A DNA stretch of 64,000 nt from Deltaproteobacteria bacterium (GTDB lineage Bacteria; Desulfobacterota; Desulfuromonadia; Desulfuromonadales; JAAYDE01): contig JAFGRU010000026.1 of the NCBI GenBank assembly GCA_016934985.1, forward strand, positions 1-64,000, given 5' to 3'. This document shows, piece after piece, positions 1-7,554 of the stretch; position 1 is the stretch's first letter, and each line of letters opens with the position of its first letter. Under the pieces are notes generated by a model. That model saw only the letters and a program-made list of their open reading frames with translations. It was not told the DNA's origin and searched no databases. Position numbers and translations under genes: made by a program.

Positions 1-2
1 CG

Positions 3-86
3 GCCGATGCTACTTCCGGCCTGTATTTTTTAAAAAAACAATTTGAAATCAACTTGTTCCACCGTTTATGGCGGTGCGAAAGTTGA
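3..86 (+). CDS. possible C-terminal end of a gene entering from the left edge
   Basis: The frame starting at base 3 is open from the window edge to a TGA at 84-86 and reads ADATSGLYFLKKQFEINLFH then RLWRCES. It is only 27 codons, so it may be chance. In its favour, a good intrinsic terminator follows about 130 bases later on the same strand, as expected behind a plus-strand gene. No family is recognisable from so short a tail. Confidence 0.22.
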   Translation, partial: ADATSGLYFLKKQFEINLFHRLWRCES

Positions 87-213
87 GCTATTAATAATCC
101 TCTTGATTTTTTACGCATGAACCATTGTAAGAACCTACCCACATAATCAAATTTGCTCCAGAAAAAATTTGGCATACGGGTTGCTTTAAAAACAGTCGTG
201 GAACTCCTCCTTC

Positions 214-246
214 AACCCCGGGTAAAACGTCCGGGGTTCTTTTTTG
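214..246 (+). terminator. Rho-independent terminator
   Basis: An 8-bp GC-rich stem (AACCCCGG at 214-221 with CCGGGGTT at 231-238) and a 9-base loop are followed by CTTTTTTG. The T tract lies on the plus-strand side only, so it should stop transcription arriving from the left edge. Confidence 0.75.
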
Positions 247-550
247 CCAAAAGCCTGAGTTTCTCACAAAACCATTTAAAACCATGTTGTTAAAGATCTT
301 TTAGTGTCGAAACATTGGCACGGGAATAGGTTCCCCCCGAACGTTGGAGATAAAGGATCAGTGCATCCAAGTGCAAAAAAAAAGAAACTTGGCTGGCTTC
401 AAAAGCAATCTATTGCCTGTTTTTTTTGCACCCCTGGCAGGCACCTGGCAAATTCATCTCAATTCGAAAAGCCATGCTGGGATTTGCATTGTATTTTTTG
501 TAAAAATCCTCTAAATGAAGAGTTTGCCTAAAGCCATTTAACCGTTAAAG
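247..550. other. non-coding stretch with an A/T-tract hairpin
   Basis: No convincing gene is seen. An inverted repeat pairs GTGCAAAAAAAA (371-382) with TTTTTTTTGCAC (420-431). The 75-codon plus-strand frame 304-531 has low-complexity composition and no ribosome binding site. Just behind the hairpin, 435-450 (TGGCAGGCACCTGGCA) has GG and GC ten bases apart, like a weak sigma-54 -24/-12 element in front of the ATP-grasp gene. The match is partly explained by its own palindromic character. Confidence 0.4.
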
Positions 551-1384
551 ATGCTCACTTTTATGCAGCTTGTCAGCTTTGATGCTTTGCGCAGTTTCGG
601 AATTCCCGGGACAACCTATCTCCACCCCCAGAATTTCCATCATAATCTCGACCTGGTTGAGAGGGCGGATTGGCTCCTGTTTCCCGACTACGATCAGTTG
701 AATATCCTGCTTTACGCCATCAACAAGCGCATCTTCCCCAGCCCCGCCACTTATCATCTCGGTCATGACAAGGCTCAGCAAACCCGCGCTTTTCAGCAGG
801 TTGTGCCCAGCCACGTCCCCGAAACCCTGATTCTGCCTCGCAGCGACTGGGCCAGGGAGCACGTTCTTGAAACCCTCGACTTTCCGTTTGTTGCCAAGGA
901 GATACGCAACAGTATGGGGCGGGGGGTTTTTCTGATCAGGGGCCGCGCCGAGTGGCTTGAATACACCCAAAACAATGCCCTTTTCTACGCCCAGGAATAT
1001 CTTCCCATCGACCGCGATCTGCGCCTGGTGCTGGTTGGGCGCAAGGTTGTGGCATCCTACTGGCGCCGCCAATGCCAAAACGGTTTTCACAACAATATCG
1101 CCCAAGGGGGAACACTGGAACAAGGGTCCGTACCCATTGAAGCCATAGCCTTGGTGGAGCAGGTCGCTATGCGTCTCAGCATCGACCATGCCGGGTTTGA
1201 TGTGGCAATGGTGGATGGCCACCCTTTTCTGTTCGAATTCAACCGCTTGTTCGGCACCGCCGGGCTGGCCAAAATGGGGATTCACCTCGGGCCGTTCATC
1301 CATGCCTGGCTGTCAGAACAACAACCCCTGACCCCTCCCATGCGGCCGCGCGGCAACCATCCCCCGCACCGGCAAGCGGTGTAG
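551..1384 (+). CDS. RimK-like ATP-grasp ligase
   Basis: The 277-residue product resembles ATP-grasp carboxylate-amine ligases of the RimK/glutathione synthetase type, which couple ATP hydrolysis to peptide-like bond formation through an acyl phosphate. Visible features are the central FPFVAKEIRNSMGRGVFLI (a nucleotide-binding strand with a Gly-rich loop), the YAQEYLPIDRDLRLVLVG block, and the C-terminal DVAMVDGHPFLFEFNRLFG, which carries the Glu/Asn metal ligands. The first 90 residues are the usual pre-ATP-grasp alpha/beta domain. ATG 551 has no Shine-Dalgarno, and ATG 563 (MQLVSFDALR) would start more naturally at the first beta strand. A methyltransferase gene follows 54 bases downstream in the same direction, so the two may modify the same small molecule or peptide. 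The substrate is unknown. Confidence 0.75.
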   Translation: MLTFMQLVSFDALRSFGIPGTTYLHPQNFHHNLDLVERADWLLFPDYDQLNILLYAINKRIFPSPATYHLGHDKAQQTRAFQQVVPSHVPETLILPRSDWAREHVLETLDFPFVAKEIRNSMGRGVFLIRGRAEWLEYTQNNALFYAQEYLPIDRDLRLVLVGRKVVASYWRRQCQNGFHNNIAQGGTLEQGSVPIEAIALVEQVAMRLSIDHAGFDVAMVDGHPFLFEFNRLFGTAGLAKMGIHLGPFIHAWLSEQQPLTPPMRPRGNHPPHRQAV

Positions 1385-1438
1385 GGGGAAAAAGGCCGCT
1401 TCCTCCGGCGTGAGTTTAACCTGTGACGAGGAGCTCAG

Positions 1439-2095
1439 ATGGAAGATATTAACATACAAAGCGAATACTGGGACGAGGCAGCAGCATCCAGGAAATTTAC
1501 CCACCCGCTACCATGGTCTGTTTTCCGGGATATGATTCCACCTGCTGCAAAAATACTGGATTACGGATGCGGCTACGGTCGCACATGTTCCGAGCTGGTC
1601 AAAGCCGGCTATGCCAACGTGACCGGCATTGATATCTCCCAGGAAATGATCAAACGTGGAAAGGGGCTGAATCCGGACCTGGACCTTCATTTTTTTGACG
1701 GCAAGACGATTGGATTTGAAAACGACTTCTTCGATGCCTGCCTGTTAATCGCCGTTCTCAACTGCATACCACAAGACGCAGGGCTTAAACGGACTATTGC
1801 CGAGATATACAGACTGCTGCGGCCGGGCGGAATTCTCTTTATCAGCGACTATCCTCTGCAAAGCGATCAAAGAAACAAAAAGCGCTATCAGGAGTTTGAA
1901 CAAAAGTTGGGCACCTTCGGCATGTTTTGCACGGACGGGGCGGTATTTCGCCATTTTGACATGGAGTTAATCAAGCAACTGCTAAGCGATTTCGATATAG
2001 TATGGCAGGATAATATCAGGCTCCGTACGATGAACGGCAATGAATCGGACGCCATCCAGATATTCGCCCGAAAACGGGACAAGGTCTCGCCCTGA
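1439..2095 (+). CDS. class I SAM-dependent methyltransferase
   Basis: The 218-residue product has a class I methyltransferase fold. Motif I is KILDYGCGYGRT (residues 38-49), the acidic ribose-binding end of strand 2 is GIDIS, and motif IV is DACLLIAVLNCI. The YRLLRPGGILFISDYPL block is typical of the UbiE/Methyltransf_11 group. The start is well supported by GAGGAG about six bases before the ATG. It probably forms a two-gene unit with the upstream ATP-grasp ligase. Its C-terminus (FDIVWQDN...MNGNESDAI) reappears in decayed form at 4371-4538, so this locus was once duplicated or is the survivor of a rearrangement. The methyl acceptor cannot be told from the sequence. Confidence 0.85.
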   Translation: MEDINIQSEYWDEAAASRKFTHPLPWSVFRDMIPPAAKILDYGCGYGRTCSELVKAGYANVTGIDISQEMIKRGKGLNPDLDLHFFDGKTIGFENDFFDACLLIAVLNCIPQDAGLKRTIAEIYRLLRPGGILFISDYPLQSDQRNKKRYQEFEQKLGTFGMFCTDGAVFRHFDMELIKQLLSDFDIVWQDNIRLRTMNGNESDAIQIFARKRDKVSP

Positions 2096-2192
2096 TATTC
2101 ACTTCTTAATACCTGACAGGTCTTCCGTGAGGGGACAGATACAGGTGGGTGCATGGCCGGCGGGAAAAAACCGATAGAGCGGCTGCCGAAAA

Positions 2193-4097
2193 TCATTTCA
2201 AAAGCTTGCTGATTACTTCCCGGTACTTGTTCTCTATGACATGACGTTTCTTTTTCAGGGTGTTGGTCAACTCCTCGCCCAGCCGGAACTCCTGCTTCAA
2301 GAAAGCGATTTTATGAAGCCTTTCATATGAGTGAAAACCTTTTCCCGGCTCCAGCTTTTTATTGAGCTCCTTCCTGATCCTTTCGTGAATATCCTCACTG
2401 TCCCACAAATTTTCCTCGCTATGGTCCGCTATCCCGAATTTCTCGAGCAAATATTCCTTCAGTTTCTCCATGTTGGGAACGATCAAGGCCCCCAGGCCTT
2501 TCTTGTCCTGCCCGACCAGAACGGCATCCTCAACAAAAGGGAACAGACCGAGGGCTCCCTCGATACGGACGGGATTGATATTTTCTCCACTGGAGAGAAC
2601 GATGATTTCCTTGGACCGTCCCGTCAGCACCAATTCGCCTGAGATGGTCATCTTGCCCAAGTCACCGGTCCGGAAAAAGCCGTCATCGGTAAAAGCCAAC
2701 CGATTTGATTCTTCGTCATCGTAGTAACCCGGAGTCACCTGTTCACCCCTGACCTGGACTTCCCCTTCCTGGCCCGGTGGGAGAATTTCCCCCTGTTCGT
2801 TGACGATGCGCAATTCCGTTTCCGGGAAAGGCGGGCCCAACGTCCCGATAACAGGGCAGGACAACCCTCTGCCGGCAATGCCAGGGGAGCATTCCGTCAT
2901 TCCGTAAGCGTTGGTAATCCTGATTCCGACGGCATCCAGCCACTCTTCCAGGTAAGATGGAAGGGCGCCCCCGCCACTGACAGCAACCAGTAAGCGTCCC
3001 CCAAGTTTTTTCCGCACCAGAGCAAGTCTGTTGCGAGCCAGAAGAAAAAAGGGGAAGAGGGCAAATACCATGATAATTGAACGGATATTTAAACAAGCGC
3101 CCCGAAACCAATTGATTTTTTCAAAACGGGGCAAATGTTTTTTCAGAAAACGGACATGATAACGGAACCGGATGGAGATACCCACCAGCAGATTAAATAG
3201 TTTCAACTTTTTGGGGCTCTGTTTTTTCAGCCCTGCCTGCACCTTTTCATAGATCGATTCCCAGATGCGGGGAACCGTTGCCACCATGGTGGGCCGGTAT
3301 TTTTCAAGGTCTGCGGCAAAGCTTCGCAACGTGGAATAAACGATGGTGCTTCCTCGGGAGAGAGAAAGATACTCGGCTGTCCTTTCAAAAATATGCCAGC
3401 TCGGAAGAATCGAAAGCCACAGATCATCCCCCGTCAGGCGAATCTGATCGGGAAGAACCCTGATATTGTGGCAGATATTGCGATGGGTCAGAATAACCCC
3501 TTTGGGCATGCCGGTGGTCCCGGATGTATAAAGCAGGGTCAGAACATCATCGGGTTTGATTTCTTCTTCCAGAGCGAGGAAATGCTCTATTTCATCCGGG
3601 GTAATACTTCTGTCCTTTAAAAGTTCGCTGTACGAATAGACCTTGCCGAAGAGATTGTGCAGATGCCCGCCACCGATAACAAAAATCCCCTTGATATGGG
3701 AAAGACTACCGACCAGTTCGAGGTGGAGCTGGTACAGGGCTTCCGTTTCAAATATCAGGAAATCACAGTCGGCGTGGTTGACGATATGCTCCAGTTCAGC
3801 ATTGGGCGTATCACTGCCGCGCGGCACGCTAATGGCGCCAAGCGACATCAGGGCCATGTCGGTTACTATCCATTCATAGCGGTTTCCCGACAGAAGAAGA
3901 ACTTTGGCTCCCGCATCTATTTTTTTTGTCTTGAAAGCTTTTGATAGAAGAAGAACGTCTTCGAAGAACTTCTCATAGGTGACTTCTAAAACCTCATCCC
4001 CTATGCGATAAACAAAGGCTGTTTTTCCTGGGAAGGATCTGTGGGCCAGGGTCAGCAGGCCGAAAAGGCTCGAAACGGAAGAATTCAAATTAGACAT
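2193..4097 (-). CDS. long-chain acyl-CoA synthetase (AMP-forming)
   Basis: This is a 634-residue member of the ANL adenylate-forming superfamily, FadD15/FAA1-like. It activates fatty acids with ATP to acyl-adenylate and transfers the acyl group to CoA. The AMP-binding P-loop is LLYTSGTTGMPKGVILTH, the second core motif is NAYGMTECSPGIAG, and the hinge region contains DGFFRTGDLGKM followed by TGRSKEIIVLSSGENINP. Length and the C-terminal KKLEPGKGFHSYERLHK segment fit bacterial long-chain enzymes. It is monocistronic, convergent with the methyltransferase gene. It interrupts the spacing between that gene and its relic, so the neighbourhood has been rearranged. No fatty-acid regulator gene lies nearby. 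Confidence 0.9.
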   Translation of the reverse strand: MSNLNSSVSSLFGLLTLAHRSFPGKTAFVYRIGDEVLEVTYEKFFEDVLLLSKAFKTKKIDAGAKVLLLSGNRYEWIVTDMALMSLGAISVPRGSDTPNAELEHIVNHADCDFLIFETEALYQLHLELVGSLSHIKGIFVIGGGHLHNLFGKVYSYSELLKDRSITPDEIEHFLALEEEIKPDDVLTLLYTSGTTGMPKGVILTHRNICHNIRVLPDQIRLTGDDLWLSILPSWHIFERTAEYLSLSRGSTIVYSTLRSFAADLEKYRPTMVATVPRIWESIYEKVQAGLKKQSPKKLKLFNLLVGISIRFRYHVRFLKKHLPRFEKINWFRGACLNIRSIIMVFALFPFFLLARNRLALVRKKLGGRLLVAVSGGGALPSYLEEWLDAVGIRITNAYGMTECSPGIAGRGLSCPVIGTLGPPFPETELRIVNEQGEILPPGQEGEVQVRGEQVTPGYYDDEESNRLAFTDDGFFRTGDLGKMTISGELVLTGRSKEIIVLSSGENINPVRIEGALGLFPFVEDAVLVGQDKKGLGALIVPNMEKLKEYLLEKFGIADHSEENLWDSEDIHERIRKELNKKLEPGKGFHSYERLHKIAFLKQEFRLGEELTNTLKKKRHVIENKYREVISKLLK

Positions 4098-4370
4098 GGC
4101 ATCTCAAAAAATCATTACCAATGACTTCTCAGTTGGAAGGATTGCAAATTAAATTCACAGTTTTTCAAATCTATTGTTTCCGCCATCAGGATCAAATTCC
4201 AATATTATTACAGTATGATGCCTCCAAATAACCCCATTATCAAATATAGCCGCTGATCCTGGGTTCGAAATGCCCCTGATTCTACCTCCAAAACTTCATC
4301 ACTGCCAGAATTTTTAGTTTTTTCTGAAAAACCAGCTAAAAATCACCGAAATCACTTGCCAGGCCCAAGG
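4098..4370. other. intergenic region upstream of the acyl-CoA synthetase
   Basis: This AT-rich stretch must hold the minus-strand promoter of the acyl-CoA synthetase, but no strong -35/-10 pair stands out. A short 'GGTTCGAAAT' string near 4262 recalls a tRNA T-arm, but no cloverleaf can be built around it. No reading frame here is convincing. Some of it may be further eroded remains of the methyltransferase copy that follows. Confidence 0.4.
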
Positions 4371-4538
4371 ATGGCAGACAAGAACCTTCTTAAACGTCAT
4401 TGCTCAATCTTTCAGGCCAGCCCTTTTTTGTTGAACTTTGATATCATTTGGAATGACAACATTGGGGTCTGGGCCATGAACAGCAAAGAATCAGACGTAA
4501 TTGGAATGCTTGCGCAAAAATCTTTTCATCGAAAATAA
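4371..4538 (+). pseudogene. relic of the methyltransferase C-terminus
   Basis: The frame ending in the TAA at 4536-4538 contains FDIIWNDNIGVWAMNSKESD and then VIGMLAQK. The intact methyltransferase at 1439-2095 ends FDIVWQDNIRLRTMNGNESD and then AIQIFARK. About half of the last 30 positions are identical and the spacing is the same. The methyltransferase motif I and core are absent upstream, so this is a truncated copy and not a gene. It lies in the same orientation as the parent, about 2.4 kb away, with the acyl-CoA synthetase gene between them on the other strand. Confidence 0.7.
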
Positions 4539-4553
4539 CGCTGAAGAGCACTT

Positions 4554-4985
4554 ATGAAAATAGTAATCCCGATCCTCAGCCTGCTCCTTTTCTCCTGTGT
4601 CACAACCCCGCATGACAAAACACCTTTAAATGATGAAAACATAAGGAAGTTGCTGATCGGAACCTGGGTTTGTGCCCCCTCGGATCAACGCTGTTTCCCC
4701 AGCCGGTCCACTTATCACAACGACGGTACGCTTGAATTTGTCCGCTATAAAACCCAGCGCTGCGAAATACCCGTCAATGAGACAACAGCCCAATGGCGGG
4801 TTAAAAACCGGCGCGTAATCATCGTCGTGCAAAAAAGTATCGGCTCCGTTCTCTTTGAACCTGGCCTGACAACGGTAAGCGAGGTCGTCGCCATATCAGA
4901 GGGGGAACTCACCTTGCTTGGGCAAAAGGGGCAAATGAATTATCGAGTTAAGAGTGAGAGATGCGTGTCAGTGGAAGGGGAGTGA
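4554..4985 (+). CDS. small lipoprotein of unknown function
   Basis: The 143-residue protein begins with a classic lipoprotein signal, MKIVIPILSLLLFSC, with the lipidated Cys at position 15. The rest (GTWVCAPSDQRC..., a short 'DGTLEFVRY' strand, 'QWRVKNRRVIIVV', 'EGELTLLGQKGQ') looks like a small lipocalin-like or META-type beta barrel with four cysteines that could form disulfides in the periplasm. AAGAG lies about eight bases before the ATG. It sits directly behind the methyltransferase relic and is convergent with the minus-strand gph block. I do not recognise a named family. Confidence 0.65.
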   Translation: MKIVIPILSLLLFSCVTTPHDKTPLNDENIRKLLIGTWVCAPSDQRCFPSRSTYHNDGTLEFVRYKTQRCEIPVNETTAQWRVKNRRVIIVVQKSIGSVLFEPGLTTVSEVVAISEGELTLLGQKGQMNYRVKSERCVSVEGE

Positions 4986-5014
4986 TTTTCAATCAGCGGG
5001 CAAAGTTTTGCAAA

Positions 5015-5266
5015 TCAAGGCCGTTCAGGCTTCCTGTTCACTTCCTCATACAAAGCTATCTGTTCAGCCATCGACAGCTTTTTTCTGCGGCAGCATTGTT
5101 TGTGCTTCAGACATACGCGGCAGCGATCATCGGAACACCACTGGCATTGTTTACAGTCGTCGCAGGAATGTTTTTTGTCCACAACAAGGGCCTTTCCGCA
5201 TGAAACCTTGGTGAAATCCGGAAGAATTATAACAGCTACCAGTACTGCAACCGCCAGACCACTTAA
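5015..5266 (-). CDS. Cys-rich membrane mini-protein, in frame behind the gph stop
   Basis: The minus strand is open for 83 codons directly after, and in frame with, the TAG that ends gph, stopping at TGA 5015-5017. The first 18 residues form one hydrophobic segment (LSGLAVAVLVAVIILPDF). A cluster follows: HSCDDCKQCQWC, then SDDRCRVCLKHKQCC, nine Cys in all (open-frame residues 23, 35, 38, 41, 44, 49, 52, 58, 59). It then ends in a charged amphipathic tail. The spacing C-x2-C-x2-C-x2-C-x4-C-x2-C-x5-CC suggests metal or Fe-S binding near the membrane. No ATG, GTG or TTG precedes the membrane segment. Start options are CTG 5255-5257, or read-through from gph, whose last codons before the stop are ATG AAA ATC TTC CCT GCC. 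Function is unknown. The opposite strand is also open (4961-5203) but reads as an Ala/Thr mirror of the Cys codons. Confidence 0.5.
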   Translation of the reverse strand, partial: LSGLAVAVLVAVIILPDFTKVSCGKALVVDKKHSCDDCKQCQWCSDDRCRVCLKHKQCCRRKKLSMAEQIALYEEVNRKPERP

Positions 5267-5896
5267 CTAGGCAGGGAAGATTTTCATCAGATCGGCGGGG
5301 CTCTCGGCCAGATAGTCGTAGGAAACGCCGCCATTCTCACCTATTCCCCAGGCACAAAAACAGGTTTTAACCCCGGCGGCGTTACCGGCGTTGAGGTCGG
5401 TGTGATGATCGCCAATCATAACCGCTGTTTCGGGATCGGCTTTTAACATTTGCAATGCTTTCAGAACGGGGGCGGGATGGGGCTTTTTCTCGGGGCAGCA
5501 TTCCGGCCCGAGGACTGCGGCAAAATGATTTCTGACACCAAGCTTTTCCAGCAACTTTTCACTGAAGGCGGTCGGCTTGTTGGTCACAACCGCCTGACGG
5601 CAGGGCTGCCGAGTTTTCAAAAAATCGACAATGCCCGGATACAGATAGGTCTCGTCGCAGAGATGTTCCTCGTAAAAACACCGAAAAAGCCTGAAAAGCT
5701 CTTCGGAAAACATCCCTTGGGGCAAAGAGCGTTCCAGGAGCACACGTGCCCCATCACCGACCCGGGTGGCGACATCAGCACGACTCAAGGGTCCCAGGCC
5801 GACTTTTTCCCGAAGGAGGTTGACAGTGGTTGTGATATCGGCGACGGAATCGACAAGGGTTCCGTCCAGGTCGAAAAGAAAGGTGTCTATTTTCAT
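5267..5896 (-). CDS. gph: phosphoglycolate phosphatase-like HAD hydrolase
   Basis: This HAD-superfamily phosphatase is expected to hydrolyse 2-phosphoglycolate or a similar small phosphate ester in the cytoplasm. Motif I is FLFDLDGTLVDS near the N-terminus with the nucleophilic Asp, motif II is VVTNKP, motif III includes the Lys of KPHPAPV, and motif IV is MIGDHHTDLNAG. A helical cap lies between motifs I and II. The start is set at ATG 5894-5896 (MKIDTFLF), which puts motif I at the usual position. An upstream in-frame ATG at 5938 would add 14 residues and reach into the intergenic repeat. The stop is TAG, and translation would continue in frame into the Cys-rich mini-protein if it were read through. 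Confidence 0.85.
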   Translation of the reverse strand: MKIDTFLFDLDGTLVDSVADITTTVNLLREKVGLGPLSRADVATRVGDGARVLLERSLPQGMFSEELFRLFRCFYEEHLCDETYLYPGIVDFLKTRQPCRQAVVTNKPTAFSEKLLEKLGVRNHFAAVLGPECCPEKKPHPAPVLKALQMLKADPETAVMIGDHHTDLNAGNAAGVKTCFCAWGIGENGGVSYDYLAESPADLMKIFPA

Positions 5897-5914
5897 AAAA
5901 AACCATAATTTTTC

Positions 5915-6035
5915 AACACAAGGAATTGTGTCGCCCATGGAAAGGGCATCTCTGTCGCTCGGATGGTGTAAGCCCCATGGACGGGTTCACGCGGCCCTTG
6001 GAGTGGACGGCGCAAGGCCTTGTGCAAGCAAGCTG
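5915..6035. repeat. structured intergenic repeat, copy A
   Basis: The segment between yggS and gph shares long blocks with copy B near 6815-6925: GGGCATCT, a GGATGG loop, GGACGGGTT/GGATGGGTT, and CGGCCCTTGGAGTGGA/CGGTCCCTGGAGTGGA. Its ends are imperfectly complementary (CACAAGGAATTGTGTCGCC near 5917-5935 against GGCGCAAGGCCTTGTG near 6012-6027), so the transcript could fold into one long stem. It reaches the 5' side of gph. Confidence 0.6.
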
Positions 6036-6041
6036 AATATT

Positions 6042-6737
6042 TCAGCGTTTGGGGCGCCGCGCACCAAATATGGCCGTCCCGACTCTGATCAGGGTCGCGC
6101 CCTCCTCAATGGCAACCTCGAAATCATGGGTCATGCCCATGGAGAGCTCCCGCATCTCCACCCCGGCTATTCCCAATCCGTCGATGTACCGGGCCAGTTC
6201 CCGCAGATGCCGGAAAAACGGCCGCACATCCTCAGGATCATCAAGGTATGGGGGCAGCGTCATCAACCCTTTGATTTTTACGTGTTCGAGCTGTGCAATC
6301 TCCCGCACCAGTTTTTCGAGCTCCTCTTCATCAGCTCCTGACTTGGTCACCTCATGGCCGAGATTAAGTTGAATGAGAATGTCCACCGCTTGGCCGATTT
6401 TTGCCCACTGGCGGTCGATCTCCTCAGCCAGGTGGAGGCGATCCACGGAGTGGATCAGGGCGACCTTACCGGCCAGGTATTTCACCTTGTTGGTTTGGAG
6501 AGCCCCGACAAAATGCCACTCCACCGATTCCCTGATGGCCTCAGCCTTGTCCACGAATTCCTGAACATAGCTTTCGCCAATGACGGTCTGGCCCGCGGAC
6601 AAAGCCTCGCGGACCACATCCACCGGCTTGGTTTTAGCGATGGCCACCAGCCGGACATCTTCCGGATTGCGCCCCGCCCGGTTGCAGGCCGCAGACAACT
6701 GTTCCCGCACATGACCAAGATTTTCGCGCACACTCAT
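6042..6737 (-). CDS. YggS/PLPBP family pyridoxal phosphate homeostasis protein
   Basis: This is a single-domain PLP-binding barrel protein of the YggS/PROSC family. It carries PLP and keeps the free cofactor level balanced, with no known catalytic reaction. The PLP-binding Lys is in LVAIAKTKP (about residue 35 from the chosen start). Family signatures GLMTLPP, LSMGMTHDFEVAI and TLIRVGTAIFGAR are all present. Length, 231 residues, is typical. The start is fixed by GGAGGGAGG eight bases before ATG 6735-6737. An upstream in-frame ATG lies in that ribosome binding site. It sits in a minus-strand run with maf and gph, separated from each by a copy of the same intergenic repeat. Confidence 0.9.
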   Translation of the reverse strand: MSVRENLGHVREQLSAACNRAGRNPEDVRLVAIAKTKPVDVVREALSAGQTVIGESYVQEFVDKAEAIRESVEWHFVGALQTNKVKYLAGKVALIHSVDRLHLAEEIDRQWAKIGQAVDILIQLNLGHEVTKSGADEEELEKLVREIAQLEHVKIKGLMTLPPYLDDPEDVRPFFRHLRELARYIDGLGIAGVEMRELSMGMTHDFEVAIEEGATLIRVGTAIFGARRPKR

Positions 6738-6814
6738 TTTCTGTCCCTCCCTCCACATCCGTCAGCTCCTCCGGCGGAAAGGTTCCCTAAAAAACAATTT
6801 TCAAATCCAGCTTT

Positions 6815-6930
6815 CAGTGACTTGCTGTGCCCACGGGAAGGGCATCTGGCGCCTGGATGGCGACAGTTAAGCGCCACGGATGGGTTTATGCGGTCCCTGG
6901 AGTGGATACAGCAAGTCAGTCACGTTGGCC
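6815..6930. repeat. structured intergenic repeat, copy B
   Basis: This is the copy between maf and yggS. It is bounded by a near-perfect terminal inverted repeat (GTGACTTGCTGT near 6829-6840 with ACAGCAAGTC-GTCAC near 6909-6925). Inside are GGGCATCTGG, an inner GGATGGCGACAG block, GGATGGGTTTATGCGGT and CCCTGGAGTGGAT shared with copy A. The ends pair although they differ from copy A, which suggests that the fold is conserved more than the sequence. Confidence 0.6.
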
Positions 6931-6948
6931 AGGCGCAACAACCCGACT

Positions 6949-7554
6949 TCACTCCTTTTCCCAGGAAAAAAGCTGCGCCGCACCGGCCTTCTCCAGTAGT
7001 TCCACCACCTCGCACAGGGGCAGACCTACAACATTAGTATAACTCCCCTCGATATTTTTCACCATAAAAGCGCCGATGCCCTGGATGGCGTACGCCCCGG
7101 CCTTATCGAAGGGTTCCCCTGTCGCGATATAACCCTCAATTTCCTCCCTGGTCAGTTCCTTAAAATTGACTTTGGTCTTAACCGCACCCGATTTCACCTC
7201 ACCTTTTTCACGATCGAAAAGGGCATAACCGGAAACCACCTGGTGGGCACGGCCGGAAAGGGACTGCAGCATAGCAAAAGCTTCTTCAGCGTCTCCCGGC
7301 TTGCCGAGAATATCCTCGTCGCGCAGAACGATGGTGTCACTACCAAGAAACCAGCGCCCTTCAACCCTGCTGCTGAACGCCACATCACGAGCCTTGTCGA
7401 TGCTCAGACGAATGACATGCTCTTCGGGCGTCTCACCGGGAATTTCCTCTTCGGGAGCGTTGCCGGGCACCACGGAAAAACGGATACCCACGGAACTCAG
7501 TAGCTCCCGGCGGCGCGGCGAAGCCGATGCCAGAATCAGAGGACAGGATGACAT
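6949..7554 (-). CDS. maf: Maf family nucleotide pyrophosphatase
   Basis: Maf-type nucleotide pyrophosphatases hydrolyse non-canonical or modified nucleoside triphosphates and are linked to septum arrest. The signature LILASASPRRRELLSSVGI is at the N-terminus, followed by the conserved DKA, FLGSDTIV with a catalytic Asp, and GEPFDKAGAYAIQG. The start is ATG 7552-7554, which overlaps the trmFO stop as TGATG, so translation is coupled. An upstream in-frame start would extend into trmFO. At 201 residues it has the normal family length. Confidence 0.9.
   Translation of the reverse strand: MSSCPLILASASPRRRELLSSVGIRFSVVPGNAPEEEIPGETPEEHVIRLSIDKARDVAFSSRVEGRWFLGSDTIVLRDEDILGKPGDAEEAFAMLQSLSGRAHQVVSGYALFDREKGEVKSGAVKTKVNFKELTREEIEGYIATGEPFDKAGAYAIQGIGAFMVKNIEGSYTNVVGLPLCEVVELLEKAGAAQLFSWEKE

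Noticed and set aside
304-531. 75-codon plus-strand frame
   Set aside because: It contains long A and T tracts, has no ribosome binding site and no similarity I can recognise.
4255-4285. GGTTCGAAAT string resembling a tRNA T-loop
   Set aside because: No acceptor, D or anticodon arms can be paired around it.
4961-5203. 80-codon plus-strand frame overlapping the lipoprotein end
   Set aside because: It is in codon register with the minus-strand Cys-rich frame and reads Ala/Thr opposite its Cys codons. The minus-strand version has an ordered Cys array and a charged tail and is more protein-like.
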